Shown here: in pieces, positions 1-9,503 of the stretch | How positions within the stretch are numbered: position 1 is the stretch's first letter | Layout of the letters: each line of letters starts with the position of its first letter | From: Aphodosoma sp045126975 | GTDB taxonomy: Bacteria > Bacteroidota > Bacteroidia > Bacteroidales > Paludibacteraceae | Length of the DNA stretch: 18,933 nucleotides | Assembly: GCA_045126975.1 (NCBI GenBank) | Contig: JBGVPL010000002.1 | Location: forward strand, 1-18,933 | Reading direction: 5' to 3' | Notes under the pieces: generated by a model | Databases searched by the model: none | Seen by the model: the letters and a program-made list of their open reading frames with translations, nothing else | What the model was told of the DNA's origin: nothing | Translations under genes and position numbers: made by a program

Positions 1-30
1 CAGATAGGTCTGACAAGTACGACCTATCTG
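1..30 (-). terminator. Perfect inverted repeat closing the minus-strand operon
   Basis: Bases 1-10 (CAGATAGGTC) and 21-30 (GACCTATCTG) are exact reverse complements separated by a 10-nt loop. The hairpin begins 12 nt beyond the TAA stop of the OmpA-family gene, where a terminator of the minus-strand operon would be expected. A following T-run on the minus strand would lie left of position 1 and cannot be seen, so intrinsic termination is an inference. Confidence 0.6.
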
Positions 31-42
31 ACTATTATGTTC

Positions 43-1686
43 TTATTCACTAAGAATTGTAAATTCTACCCTTCGGTTTTCTGCACGTCCTTCTGCAGTT
101 TTATTAGATTCAATTGGTTCTTTCGAGCCTCGTCCATTCCATTCCATTCGTGATGGATCTATACCTCTATTAACCATTTCATCATATACTGCTTTAGCAC
201 GTCCTTCCGACAATTTCTTGTTGTAACGTTCCGAACCTACGTTATCGGTGTGACCCGTAATACGTATTCTCATGTTTGGATTTTGTGCTAACAATTGATA
301 CATCTCTTCAAGCGATGGTGCCGAAATATTTCTAATTGTTGTCTTGTCAGTATCAAACAACAAGTTACGCAAAATCACAACTGTATTTTTCTTGATTGGT
401 TGTAAATCAACATACAACGTATCACTTACAACATTAAACAATGTATCATTGAAATCTATGTATCCAGGACGAGAAACAAAAAGTCCATACCTACCATTAT
501 CAATTTGCTCTTCCACAAAGCCAGTCTCTTTGTCTGTCATACCTGCAAATATTGTATCTGTATTTTCGCCTAAATTATATACTTTAACAATAGCATCCAA
601 CGGCTCTTGTGTTTCATAATCGCTAACATACAAATACAAATATGTCGGATCTGGTATATAAGTCAACTCCCTAATAACTGGTCGTCTCAATTTTCTCTTT
701 GGCTGTGGTTTTGGTGCTTTATCTATGCCAAACAACACTGTGAATTTTGCTCCTATAACAAACGAATTAACTGCTTTTGATGCCGCCTCACTCGTATTAA
801 ACACACTACGTGGTTTTAAATTAGCAATATCTCCTGCTGGCATTGTTATTTCGTTGCCATTAACTTGCATATTATCCGAATTCAACAAAATATCTGTTGT
901 AGTATTTTTGTTGATATTCAATACACCGTAATCAGCAAAAAGCCCTACTCTATACGATATATCTCTACGAGTTACTCCTTCGCCCATCTCTCTTGCTTTT
1001 GCAGGCATCCATTCATCTATACAAAGACCCAATTCTGCAGAGGCAATCACATCTAATCCTAATTTCAAATTACCTTTATGTTTTAATTGGAATGTCTCCA
1101 AATCATGCGTTGGCATATTCTCCAAATTATCTATCAGATGATCATCTTCCATAAATGTTGTAACATTACTCTTCGCTGAATAATTATTCATCATGCCTAT
1201 ACCCACTTTTGCACCAATAAGAAAATAAGCAGCATTAAACTCACCACCAAACATAATAGGTATATTCAATGCCAATCTATTTTGTTGCTCCTTGTAGTCT
1301 GTCAAATCCATATTAAACAACATTTTATGATTTGACAAATTGACATCTGAATACAAATAATCATCCGTGTAATTCTTTGGATCCAACAACGTTGCAGAGT
1401 TCAAATACATAAACTCTAATCCTCCTCTGAAATTAAAGTTAGATTTGTGTTTCATAAAATAACCAAAACCTATCATTCCTGCTCCTCCACCAGGCACAGA
1501 TGTTCCATCAATTTTATGCATAAATGAAGAATAACCCGCACCTCCATAAATATCAATAAAAGATTTTACCTCTTTTGGCGCATCATTCGGTTTCTTACGT
1601 TTACGCTTTTGCGCATCAACATCCATGAACGGTACAATCAATAATACCGCCAATAACAATAATCCAATTTTTCTAATCTGTTTCAT
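43..1686 (-). CDS. OmpA-family outer-membrane protein with N-terminal barrel-like region and regulatory-like beta-sandwich domain
   Basis: This 547-residue protein probably sits in the outer membrane and binds peptidoglycan. Residues 1-26 are a signal peptide (LLLLAVLLIVPF, then DAQ). Residues about 40-330 are rich in alternating hydrophobic and glycine residues, as in outer-membrane beta-barrels of this phylum. Residues about 340-430 resemble a carboxypeptidase-regulatory-like sandwich. Residues 436-547 are a clear OmpA C-terminal domain, with LLFDTD, GHTDNVGSERYNKKLSEGRA and GRAENRRVEF containing the usual diaminopimelate-binding Asp and Arg positions. It is the last gene of a minus-strand unit, 29 nt after the preceding T9SS cargo gene. 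Barrel plus sandwich plus OmpA is common in Bacteroidetes cell-envelope proteins. A role in anchoring or exporting the neighbouring cargo is inference. The OmpA call is firm; the barrel call is moderate. Confidence 0.88.
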   Translation of the reverse strand: MKQIRKIGLLLLAVLLIVPFMDVDAQKRKRKKPNDAPKEVKSFIDIYGGAGYSSFMHKIDGTSVPGGGAGMIGFGYFMKHKSNFNFRGGLEFMYLNSATLLDPKNYTDDYLYSDVNLSNHKMLFNMDLTDYKEQQNRLALNIPIMFGGEFNAAYFLIGAKVGIGMMNNYSAKSNVTTFMEDDHLIDNLENMPTHDLETFQLKHKGNLKLGLDVIASAELGLCIDEWMPAKAREMGEGVTRRDISYRVGLFADYGVLNINKNTTTDILLNSDNMQVNGNEITMPAGDIANLKPRSVFNTSEAASKAVNSFVIGAKFTVLFGIDKAPKPQPKRKLRRPVIRELTYIPDPTYLYLYVSDYETQEPLDAIVKVYNLGENTDTIFAGMTDKETGFVEEQIDNGRYGLFVSRPGYIDFNDTLFNVVSDTLYVDLQPIKKNTVVILRNLLFDTDKTTIRNISAPSLEEMYQLLAQNPNMRIRITGHTDNVGSERYNKKLSEGRAKAVYDEMVNRGIDPSRMEWNGRGSKEPIESNKTAEGRAENRRVEFTILSE

Positions 1687-1715
1687 ATTTCTTATTTTTT
1701 ACTTTTTTTCGTTAC

Positions 1716-4700
1716 TCATTCCACCAAAATCTTCTTAGCTTCTACTCCTTCTATCACCATTATATACAATCCCGCCTGACTTGGCATCTGTACAAAATTA
1801 TTACCCTCTTCCAAATCAAATGTAGAATAAATCAATCCCGACAAACTATAGATATAACCTCGTGCTTGTTGTGGCGAACTTACTTCTACAACCTCACTTC
1901 TAAACACCAATGTTCCTATATTATTCAATACCTCTTCTGCAAACTCAGTTGGAACAATACCACAAGTCATCACCGATACTCCATCATCTTTGCGAGTCAA
2001 CAACACTTGATATTCACCGCTAAAGTCCAAATCCAAACCAGTATAGTATTGCGATGAAGTAAATCCTTCCAATGGTTGTCCATTCAAAAACCATTGATAA
2101 GCCACAAATTCATAACCTCCATTATAGTCGCTGTTTTTTACGGCCAACACATCATTCCAACGTTGTGCAATCACACTATCAGGGTATAAAACAATAAACG
2201 ACAATCCAACCTCAGCGTTACCACATTCCATATTATCAAATATCACAACTGCATCATAGATATCTGGACGTATTCCTTCTGGCAAATCTATAACAATATT
2301 TTCAGCTTCACTTTCAAATTCAACTTTGATATCTTCAAAACCTGCGGCTTGTGATTTTGGAGAATAACGCACACTATAACCAGAGACTTTTCCTTCCAAA
2401 ACATCATAACCAATTTCGAAGAAATCATCATCCGCACATATCTCTTTTGGCCATTCATCAATTTTTATAACTAATGACTCTAAAACTTCTAAATTCAAAA
2501 TATAATACAAAGAATCACAATCTAACGAACTTGGTATCGCTTTTTCATAAACGCCCGATTTATCAATCATCTCAGGTTGTCCAAGACCGACAACCCACAA
2601 AAACGGCAATTCAGCCGAACAAATTGTAGTGTCAATTCTAACTGTATCTGCAACTAATGTCTCTAATGTCAATTGCAATATGGAGTCACATCCACACCAT
2701 ACCGATTTCAATGTATCTGTATATACTCCTGCCTCACTATATTTTTTACCATTAAATTCCACTTCACCACCTTCGCATATATAATGATGTTCTTCTCCAA
2801 ATATAGCCCCTATTGCTGGTGCTTCAATCTCAATCTCTTTAACATCTTCACAAGTATTAAACATTCCACGAATCAAAAGTGTGAAGGTATCTCCCTCATT
2901 TGGAGCTATAATACGCATCGTTGGATCTGACGATATAGTCAATCCATTTTCAAATGTCGTTCCGTTCTGACTCTTTATCTCTAAATAATAATCTTTAATA
3001 GATGCTGTTTCCGACGGAACATCAATTGTATCTATCACATTACCCTCTTTATCCATCTTCAAATCTATCATCTTACTTTGATCCAACAATTCTATGTAGT
3101 TCACACAATCTTGAGGTTTATGTGTATAATTCATGCCCACTTTTGGCACTCGTGGCCATACATTAGCATTCAACGTAAAATAACAACCGTTATCCTCTGG
3201 ATATATAACATCTACCGAATATGAACTAATATTATCCTCTGGTACAATAAAGGAACGTTCTGTGCTAACTGGTGTTTTACTTGCATCTCCTTGCACATAC
3301 CACAAATAATCAAAACCTGCAGGTGCATATAACGTATCAGCACGCTCAGTACAACTCATACCTTCTATTTCACCCTCTGTACAGTCTAATACAAAATATC
3401 CATACGCAAAGTGATAATCCGCCACACAGGCTGTCAATGTTATACGTATTTTCACAGTAGAACCCATGTGTTCTGCCAAATTGATACCCAATGTTGTCCA
3501 ATCCAACCATTTCACTGGACATTCATGCGAAATAACTTCACCCTCTTTTGGTTGATATGTCTTCCATCCACGAGTATTTCCTTCCGACACATCACGTGCA
3601 TTAAAGTCTGCCGATGCGCACGCCAATACACGCTCACGACCAATAGCTGTATTTACAATCTCTACCTTTATACTTGTTTGTTCATTCGCAGCATGATGCG
3701 ACGCATATTGCAATACAGCTGCATATTTCAACAACAACACTGATTTGTCTTCTGGTATAGTATAGGTATATTCAATAACCCCCGATGGAGATCCTTGCCC
3801 TGCTATTGGTGAATCACCATGAGGTCCTTCTGTCCAGTTCCCTAAACGCACTGACGCCATCTCACCCTCTGGAACTGTCTTCAACTTATATCCAGTCAAA
3901 CGATCATACTCATCTTGCATATAATGCACAGTATGAATACTATGACGACTCTCATAACCATAATCTATCGCACGATTTTGCTCCTTCGCATTAACAAATG
4001 TTCCAAAAAAACATTGAGTTGCATCATTAGTAAAATCCATATAATTCAAACAATGCTTAGCATCGTCATATACTATATAATTTGATTTTTCAACCCACAT
4101 ACTTGTATCATTCGCACATAACGCTCTTATTCGGAAATTATAAACTCCCTCTGGTATAGTTGTATATGGTATAGAATATTCAGTCGTTGTTATACCTTTG
4201 ATTGTTGTCACTGCAGTATCTTTCAACGAACTAACTTTATTATACATTATCTCATACTCCGTTGCCTTACCTGTCCACGACAATTTTATGCCTGTCGGCT
4301 CCTTGTCAATAAGTATATTTGACGGTTTTGTAGCACACGCATTAGGCGATTTTGCTCGGTCAAATTGTATATTATCAACACAAGGACCTGGAGCATAAAC
4401 ATTCTTATCTCCATCTTCTTTAAATAAAAAGACCAAATAATAATATCCATCTTCAGGTGCCGTAACTTGACCTTCTACTTGTGTCCACAATGATGTTTTA
4501 AACACCTCATCTCCTTTCGAACTCACAAATTTATTATCCAACGCATATTGAGGGAATGTTCCCATCGACGTAGTCGTTGGTTTTGTTCCTTTCAAAAATG
4601 CTACACGCATCACATCCGACTCTTCATGATCCTCACCCTGTAAACGATATTCAAACATCAAATCATATTTTCCTTTCTCCAAATAAAAAGATTTGTATGC

Positions 4701-4988
4701 TATCACCACACTACCAGAGGTTGTAAACGAATAACCCGCTGTTGCTCCGCTATCTGCCGACACATACATTGCATGACTGCCCATACGATGCACAGCCTCT
4801 CCAACAGCAAAGGTATGTCCTACTTTTGCTCTCTTTTCAAACTTCCATCCGTATGTACCTAAGGTATCCTCTGTATTTTCAAATCCACAAAAATAGGGAA
4901 GAGGCGTATAACCGGCTTGTTGCCCATGAAGCATAACGCCCACCGACAACAAAACAAACAACAACAAAACTCTTTTAATAGTTTTCAT
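1716..4988 (-). CDS. Large secreted multidomain protein with T9SS type A sorting domain
   Basis: This 1090-residue protein begins with a signal peptide (RVLLLFVLLSVGVMLHGQQ). Residues about 30-215 look like a jelly-roll or MAM-like module starting at LPYFCGFENTEDT. Residues about 222-308 look like fibronectin type III (IKLSWTGKATEYEIMY). A second sandwich-like region follows, with VRLGNW. Near 740-840 are two cysteine-containing repeats of the pattern IC-x-G, then GxY, then GCDS or DCDS, then LxLxV, often seen in T9SS cargo. The last about 70 residues fit a type A sorting domain (GYIYSLSGLIYS, GLYIMVIEG, KKILVE). It is therefore probably secreted and attached to the cell surface. It is a paralog of the gene just upstream, 23 nt away, with matching domain order and shared landmarks such as TVPEGE-x-x-SVRLGNW. 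No catalytic motif is visible. Adhesion or glycan binding is inferred only. Confidence 0.82.
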   Translation of the reverse strand: MKTIKRVLLLFVLLSVGVMLHGQQAGYTPLPYFCGFENTEDTLGTYGWKFEKRAKVGHTFAVGEAVHRMGSHAMYVSADSGATAGYSFTTSGSVVIAYKSFYLEKGKYDLMFEYRLQGEDHEESDVMRVAFLKGTKPTTTSMGTFPQYALDNKFVSSKGDEVFKTSLWTQVEGQVTAPEDGYYYLVFLFKEDGDKNVYAPGPCVDNIQFDRAKSPNACATKPSNILIDKEPTGIKLSWTGKATEYEIMYNKVSSLKDTAVTTIKGITTTEYSIPYTTIPEGVYNFRIRALCANDTSMWVEKSNYIVYDDAKHCLNYMDFTNDATQCFFGTFVNAKEQNRAIDYGYESRHSIHTVHYMQDEYDRLTGYKLKTVPEGEMASVRLGNWTEGPHGDSPIAGQGSPSGVIEYTYTIPEDKSVLLLKYAAVLQYASHHAANEQTSIKVEIVNTAIGRERVLACASADFNARDVSEGNTRGWKTYQPKEGEVISHECPVKWLDWTTLGINLAEHMGSTVKIRITLTACVADYHFAYGYFVLDCTEGEIEGMSCTERADTLYAPAGFDYLWYVQGDASKTPVSTERSFIVPEDNISSYSVDVIYPEDNGCYFTLNANVWPRVPKVGMNYTHKPQDCVNYIELLDQSKMIDLKMDKEGNVIDTIDVPSETASIKDYYLEIKSQNGTTFENGLTISSDPTMRIIAPNEGDTFTLLIRGMFNTCEDVKEIEIEAPAIGAIFGEEHHYICEGGEVEFNGKKYSEAGVYTDTLKSVWCGCDSILQLTLETLVADTVRIDTTICSAELPFLWVVGLGQPEMIDKSGVYEKAIPSSLDCDSLYYILNLEVLESLVIKIDEWPKEICADDDFFEIGYDVLEGKVSGYSVRYSPKSQAAGFEDIKVEFESEAENIVIDLPEGIRPDIYDAVVIFDNMECGNAEVGLSFIVLYPDSVIAQRWNDVLAVKNSDYNGGYEFVAYQWFLNGQPLEGFTSSQYYTGLDLDFSGEYQVLLTRKDDGVSVMTCGIVPTEFAEEVLNNIGTLVFRSEVVEVSSPQQARGYIYSLSGLIYSTFDLEEGNNFVQMPSQAGLYIMVIEGVEAKKILVE

Positions 4989-5011
4989 AGATATAGATAT
5001 AGATTTGTTTA

Positions 5012-8000
5012 TTACTCTTTACTAATTACTATTTTTCTCACCACTCTCTCATCACCAACTACAAGTTCCAACAAATAAACTCCTGGTCTTTGTGGCGTAC
5101 TATTCAAATAACCTTCGCCCACTACAACCTCTTCTCCCAACATCACACCAGCTACTCCCCACCATCGTGCTACACATTCTTTATATCCTTCTTCAAATAC
5201 GACAATAGCTTTTTCTCCTACACCTATTCTATTCGATACAACATCAACGCCCAATGCCTCTACATTTTCTAGCGCAACTCCAACATTAAACTTCAACCCG
5301 CAACTCATAATCTCTTCCTTCTCGCCTTTTCTAACCAATCCCACTGTATAAATGTCGTTACCATTAATTTCATCTTCCTCTAAATATATGTAGGTATCAT
5401 TCTTCCCTTCCATTGCCACTCCATTTCTATACCACTGTATATAATCAAATTCAAATCCTCCGTTATATTCTGTATCCAACAATGTTATCACATTACCAAA
5501 CTTCTGTTCTATGGTTTTCGATGAATACAATAAATTCAATCCTATCGCATTCTCACATCTTTGCTCCACGCCATTCTCATCTTTATAATAGAATATAACT
5601 TTCATCTCATAATATCCTGGACGCAAAGGGTTCACTTCGCCTGTCTTATCGGATATCTCACTCAACTTCAAATTTATAGTACTACCCTCTGGCAATTCTC
5701 TTTTTGCTACATCCTTCAATCCTGCTGCTTTTGCGGCATCACTAAATTGTATTTCATACGACTCAAACCCAGTTTCTCCAGCACTATACTCAAACGTCAA
5801 ATCCTCACCACTACACAACTCCACTCCTTCTTCAACATCCAATTCTGCAACAGTCAAAAACAATGTTATTATCGTATCACACTCACATTTATTTGATCCA
5901 TCGGCCTTATTCACTGTACTATATTTTCCCGAACGAGTAAATTCTTGCCCATTAAGAATATACGACTCATTACCACACAAATATGCCGATATTGTATCTC
6001 TCTCTTTAGGTATTACTTTCAAGTCAAGATATACCGTAGAGTCACAACCGCCGAACGAAGTTCCACGATATACACGATAAAATCCCTCCTGCATGTATCT
6101 ACGTCCCTCTATCTTCAACGATTTTCCTTCACATATAGTATCACATATAGTATCTACCACAGCCCCTAAACGTGGCACATTCACTGTTATTATTGTATCA
6201 TCAATACACTCATCATTCGATATACCAGCCTGCAACATCACATCAAACTTACCACCACCATTCGGAAATCTATACTCAAGGCTATCTCCCTCATGTATCA
6301 AAGTCCAATTACCATTTTCTTTCAAAAACCATCTATGTGTTTCACATTTTTCACCAGTTGCTCCTCTTGCAGTAGTCACGTGACTGGTATTCTGAAATTT
6401 TATGTAATTCTCATTACAATAACGTGGAGCCCATTTAGGCGAAAATTGAGCTTTTGGCAACTTTGGCAAAAGACTCGCATCCAACTCAAAATAACATGCC
6501 GAATCTTGCGCAAACATTACTTTGCAACGATACAAAGCTGTGTCATTCTTTTCAATACCCTGCAAATTTTGAGTTTTACAAACAGTCTTGTTATCACGCA
6601 CGCGATACCATCTATAATTAAACCCTATCGGTGCATAGATATTCGCCCCTGCATTCTCACCACACGACAATCCTTCGATTGTTGCCTCTTCACAGTTCAA
6701 TGTATAATATGCATAACCAAAGTGTCCACCTTGCGCACAGTCATACACTGTCAATCGTATTTTGAATTTCAATGAACCATACTTAGCATATTCTGTCATA
6801 TTGATACCTACAGTAGTCCACTCTTTCCACAATATAGGTGTCGCTGCATTGATTATATGCCATGTACCATCTGAATTTGGATTATTTATCAACTCTTTTG
6901 TATTTGCTACAAAGTTAGCATCACCACAACCCGATGCATCAAGCGGATTATCGTATTCATCCAACAATTCAAGCATAAACACAGGTTGCTCTACTCTGTC
7001 ATGTCCTGGGTCTTCGATTACGATTGCATATTTAAGCAACAATATCATATTCGACCCAGAATCCAATTGATGTGTATAGGTTACACTTTCAAACTCACCT
7101 CCCATATTCCAGTTACCCAAACGAACCGACACCACTTCTCCCTCTGGCACCGTTGGCAATTCATTTCCAGTACGAGGGTCCATTTCACCTGGTATATAGT
7201 GTTTTGTGTGTCGCGATGCTATCGAATTATAACCATAATCCACTGCACCTAAACGAACCGAACCCGATGTTATATTTGGTGAAAATTTATCTCCAACAAA
7301 CATACCACCTATCGTATGAACCCCTGTCTCACAAACCGTACCCTCTCTATCCCAATTGATAAAGTCTATACAATGCGACTCTGCGTCATACACCAATACA
7401 TTATTACGTACAACCCAAACCGATGTATCGTCAGGACAACAACTACGAACAAATATATCATACACACCCTCTTCCATTCCTTTCACCACGTATGATGTCT
7501 GATTTATACCCTTCACATGATGCACTTCCGATTCTCCGTAACGTCTGTACATCAACTCATAGCCTGTCGCACCTCCATCCCAACGCACCGATATCTCCGA
7601 CGACAACGCACTTGTTCTTACATTTTCTGGTTTACCACATCCTTGAGCACCAATTTGAATGTTATCTATCACTACCGATGGCAATTTTGGAGTTGTGTTG
7701 CTTGCGTCATTTTTCCACACAAAAACCAATTTATATACAGTTGTCGATTGTTGGGTAATTGTCGTTGTCGATGTCTTCCACTCTTTCGAACCACACAAAA
7801 AATCAACACCATCAAATACCAATTTTGTGTTTTTTATAAATGTTGGCTCTGTTGTAGCACTACTATTAGTCGGCATTTTCGAAGAAACCCAACAAACATA
7901 CAAACCATCAGCTCCCAATTCCCCCTCACATTTCCACGTAAAACTCAAATCGTATGTCCCTTTTGGCAAAGAAATCTCTCTGTAAGCAACATTATAAATC

Positions 8001-8299
8001 TGATTATTCTTGTACGACAAAGTTTTTCCACCATCCGCACTTATATACAAAGCATTCTCTCCGACGAACGCTTCAGCATTCGAAACATACCATCTATTCT
8101 CTGCTTTTGTAGCATTCGGACCTGCATTCAACGTCCAACTACTATACGTTGTTGTATCTTCAAACCCCTCAAAATAAGGCAATTTCTCATGGGTTTGACC
8201 TAACATCCCTTTCACTACAAAAAACAACAAAACAACAACGCAAAAAACACTTCTACCATGCGTTGCTACTGAAAATTTTAATGACTTAAACATACTCAT
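5012..8299 (-). CDS. Large secreted multidomain protein with T9SS type A sorting domain (paralog of next gene)
   Basis: This is the first gene of the minus-strand unit, 1095 residues from the chosen start. The reading frame stays open to 8362, but a promoter-like TAAATTTG (minus strand, 8336-8343) lies inside that extension. The start is therefore more likely ATG at 8299 or 8293, giving a signal peptide (VFCVVVLLFFVVKGMLGQ). The order then matches the downstream paralog: jelly-roll-like module (LPYFEGFEDT, about 38-220), fibronectin-III-like module (ISVRWDGGATGYELMYR, about 222-300), a middle region with TVPEGEVVSVRLGNW, Ig-like stretches, and cysteine repeats (ICEGKSLKIEG, GGCDST, CGNESYILNGQ). 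The C-terminal type A sorting signal is GVYLLELVVGDERVVRKIVI. Export through T9SS to the cell surface is expected. No enzyme motif was found, so the ligand is unknown. Confidence 0.82.
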   Translation of the reverse strand: MSMFKSLKFSVATHGRSVFCVVVLLFFVVKGMLGQTHEKLPYFEGFEDTTTYSSWTLNAGPNATKAENRWYVSNAEAFVGENALYISADGGKTLSYKNNQIYNVAYREISLPKGTYDLSFTWKCEGELGADGLYVCWVSSKMPTNSSATTEPTFIKNTKLVFDGVDFLCGSKEWKTSTTTITQQSTTVYKLVFVWKNDASNTTPKLPSVVIDNIQIGAQGCGKPENVRTSALSSEISVRWDGGATGYELMYRRYGESEVHHVKGINQTSYVVKGMEEGVYDIFVRSCCPDDTSVWVVRNNVLVYDAESHCIDFINWDREGTVCETGVHTIGGMFVGDKFSPNITSGSVRLGAVDYGYNSIASRHTKHYIPGEMDPRTGNELPTVPEGEVVSVRLGNWNMGGEFESVTYTHQLDSGSNMILLLKYAIVIEDPGHDRVEQPVFMLELLDEYDNPLDASGCGDANFVANTKELINNPNSDGTWHIINAATPILWKEWTTVGINMTEYAKYGSLKFKIRLTVYDCAQGGHFGYAYYTLNCEEATIEGLSCGENAGANIYAPIGFNYRWYRVRDNKTVCKTQNLQGIEKNDTALYRCKVMFAQDSACYFELDASLLPKLPKAQFSPKWAPRYCNENYIKFQNTSHVTTARGATGEKCETHRWFLKENGNWTLIHEGDSLEYRFPNGGGKFDVMLQAGISNDECIDDTIITVNVPRLGAVVDTICDTICEGKSLKIEGRRYMQEGFYRVYRGTSFGGCDSTVYLDLKVIPKERDTISAYLCGNESYILNGQEFTRSGKYSTVNKADGSNKCECDTIITLFLTVAELDVEEGVELCSGEDLTFEYSAGETGFESYEIQFSDAAKAAGLKDVAKRELPEGSTINLKLSEISDKTGEVNPLRPGYYEMKVIFYYKDENGVEQRCENAIGLNLLYSSKTIEQKFGNVITLLDTEYNGGFEFDYIQWYRNGVAMEGKNDTYIYLEEDEINGNDIYTVGLVRKGEKEEIMSCGLKFNVGVALENVEALGVDVVSNRIGVGEKAIVVFEEGYKECVARWWGVAGVMLGEEVVVGEGYLNSTPQRPGVYLLELVVGDERVVRKIVISKE

Positions 8300-8335
8300 T
8301 AAGACTGGTTTTCGATGATAATAGAATTTAGCAGG

Positions 8336-8366
8336 CAAATTTAAGCAAAAATATTGATACACACAA
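8336..8366 (-). promoter_or_regulatory. Predicted Bacteroidetes promoter of the T9SS cargo/OmpA operon
   Basis: On the minus strand TAAATTTG (8336-8343) matches the -7 consensus TAnnTTTG. A weak TTG -33 element lies at 8364-8366, about 20 nt upstream. An overlapping alternative -7, TATTTTTG, is at 8346-8353. Transcription would start near 8330, about 30-40 nt before the ATGs at 8299 and 8293. Confidence 0.5.
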
Positions 8367-8513
8367 CTATTTCATATATAAATTAGTAATATTTGCAGAA
8401 AAACATGTAAATCATCATTTTTTCCCATCTTTTCCATGCATTCCGTATGAGATAAAAACTATATTAAACTCACGCTTCATCGACAAAAAAAACAAAATTT
8501 CATACTTTTCTAT

Positions 8514-8544
8514 TTTGCACTTTGTGCATTTTTTAGTACCTTTG
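8514..8544 (+). promoter_or_regulatory. Predicted promoter of the M23/LysM peptidase gene
   Basis: TTTG at 8514-8517 and TACCTTTG at 8537-8544 are separated by exactly 19 nt, the canonical Bacteroidetes spacing. The expected start near 8550 gives a leader of about 60 nt. A small palindrome, TGCAC-TTT-GTGCA (8516-8528), overlaps the -33 element and could be an operator. The gap 8363-8612 otherwise holds only AT-rich sequence between the two divergent transcripts. Confidence 0.7.
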
Positions 8545-8612
8545 CAAATTCACTAAAGATTAAAGTCCAACCACTTCAATAATTTTCGCAATTCGCTACT
8601 AAAAACTCAAAC

Positions 8613-9503
8613 ATGAAACACATAACAATATTTCTATTATTGCTAATCATCTGCTTGTCTGCTTTCTCACAAGCCGACCCAGTTACGCCATCTCAAACAA
8701 CAACAAATACTACAACTACCACAACTATCGAATCATCAAAAATCCCCGATTTAATCGAGTTTTTTCAATCATACACTGCCCCTAAAATTCTCACTCCTCA
8801 TTCCTCATTCCCCATTCCTCACTCCTCATTCCTCACTCCTCATTCCACATTATCACTCGATTCTCTCCCTGACTCCCTATACATTGCTTGTGCCGACTAT
8901 CATCCTATAACCACAAGCCAACGTATCACTTCGCAGTTCGGCATTCGTGGCGCACGTTTCCATTTTGGCATTGATATAGGTGTTCCCTATGGCGACACTA
9001 TTCGTTCTCCTTTTTCAGGCTATGTTCGACTTGCCTCATATCAACGAGGTGGTTATGGGCGTTATGTTATCATCACCCACGACAACGGACTCGAATCCGT
9101 AATGGCTCATTTTTCACGCACATTAGTAAGGGAAGGGCAACAAGTCATTGCCGGACAACCCATAGGCTTAGCTGGTAGCACTGGTCGTTCTACTGGTTCG
9201 CACTTGCATCTCGAATTTCGCCTTTTCGGCAACCAATTCAATCCCGAAAAACTAATCGATTTCAATACTTTTTCTATTAATACACAAGACGATGGCTACT
9301 ATTTCATGACCAAGGCCAACACCTACTCTCATCGACCACAACTCGAAGAGATGAAACGTGCAGCCTACCACCGCGTTCGTTCAGGCGAAACCCTTTCCCA
9401 CATTGCCAAACGCTATGGCACCACAGTCAGCCACCTTTGCTCCCTCAACCGAATCAAACCCACATCAATCCTCCAAATAGGACAAAAAATCAGATACAGA
9501 TAA
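8613..9503 (+). CDS. Secreted M23-family metallopeptidase with C-terminal LysM
   Basis: This 296-residue protein probably cleaves peptidoglycan cross-links in the periplasm or at the cell surface. It has a signal peptide (FLLLLIICLSAFSQ, cleavage near residue 20) and a Thr-rich linker. The M23 domain spans about 95-215 with zinc ligands H117 and D121 (HFGID) and H199 in HLH (197-199), plus H166 in the conserved MAHFS. The LysM domain spans about 253-296 (HRVRSGETLSHIAKRYGTT) and would bind glycan. All key M23 residues are present, so it is probably an active enzyme, unlike degenerate divisome activators. An oddity is that residues 60-80 (LTPHSSF, PIPHSSF, LTPHSTL) are encoded by eight tandem CTCATTC-type heptads. 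The gene has its own promoter and is divergent from the T9SS operon. Confidence 0.92.
   Translation: MKHITIFLLLLIICLSAFSQADPVTPSQTTTNTTTTTTIESSKIPDLIEFFQSYTAPKILTPHSSFPIPHSSFLTPHSTLSLDSLPDSLYIACADYHPITTSQRITSQFGIRGARFHFGIDIGVPYGDTIRSPFSGYVRLASYQRGGYGRYVIITHDNGLESVMAHFSRTLVREGQQVIAGQPIGLAGSTGRSTGSHLHLEFRLFGNQFNPEKLIDFNTFSINTQDDGYYFMTKANTYSHRPQLEEMKRAAYHRVRSGETLSHIAKRYGTTVSHLCSLNRIKPTSILQIGQKIRYR
8790..8845 (+). repeat. In-frame heptanucleotide tandem array inside the M23 gene
   Basis: Eight consecutive 7-mers of the form CTCATTC, CTCACTC or CCCATTC run without interruption. Three heptads make 21 nt, so the peptide has a 7-residue period. The array resembles the TTCCYTR heptads found between genes later in the window. 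Loss or gain of one heptad would shift the reading frame upstream of the catalytic domain. Confidence 0.85.

Noticed and set aside
7517..8203. Plus-strand open frame of 228 codons opposite the first T9SS cargo gene
   Set aside because: Antisense to a gene with signal peptide, domains and sorting tail. The translation is rich in Cys, Ser, Thr and Ile with no domain, typical of a shadow frame.
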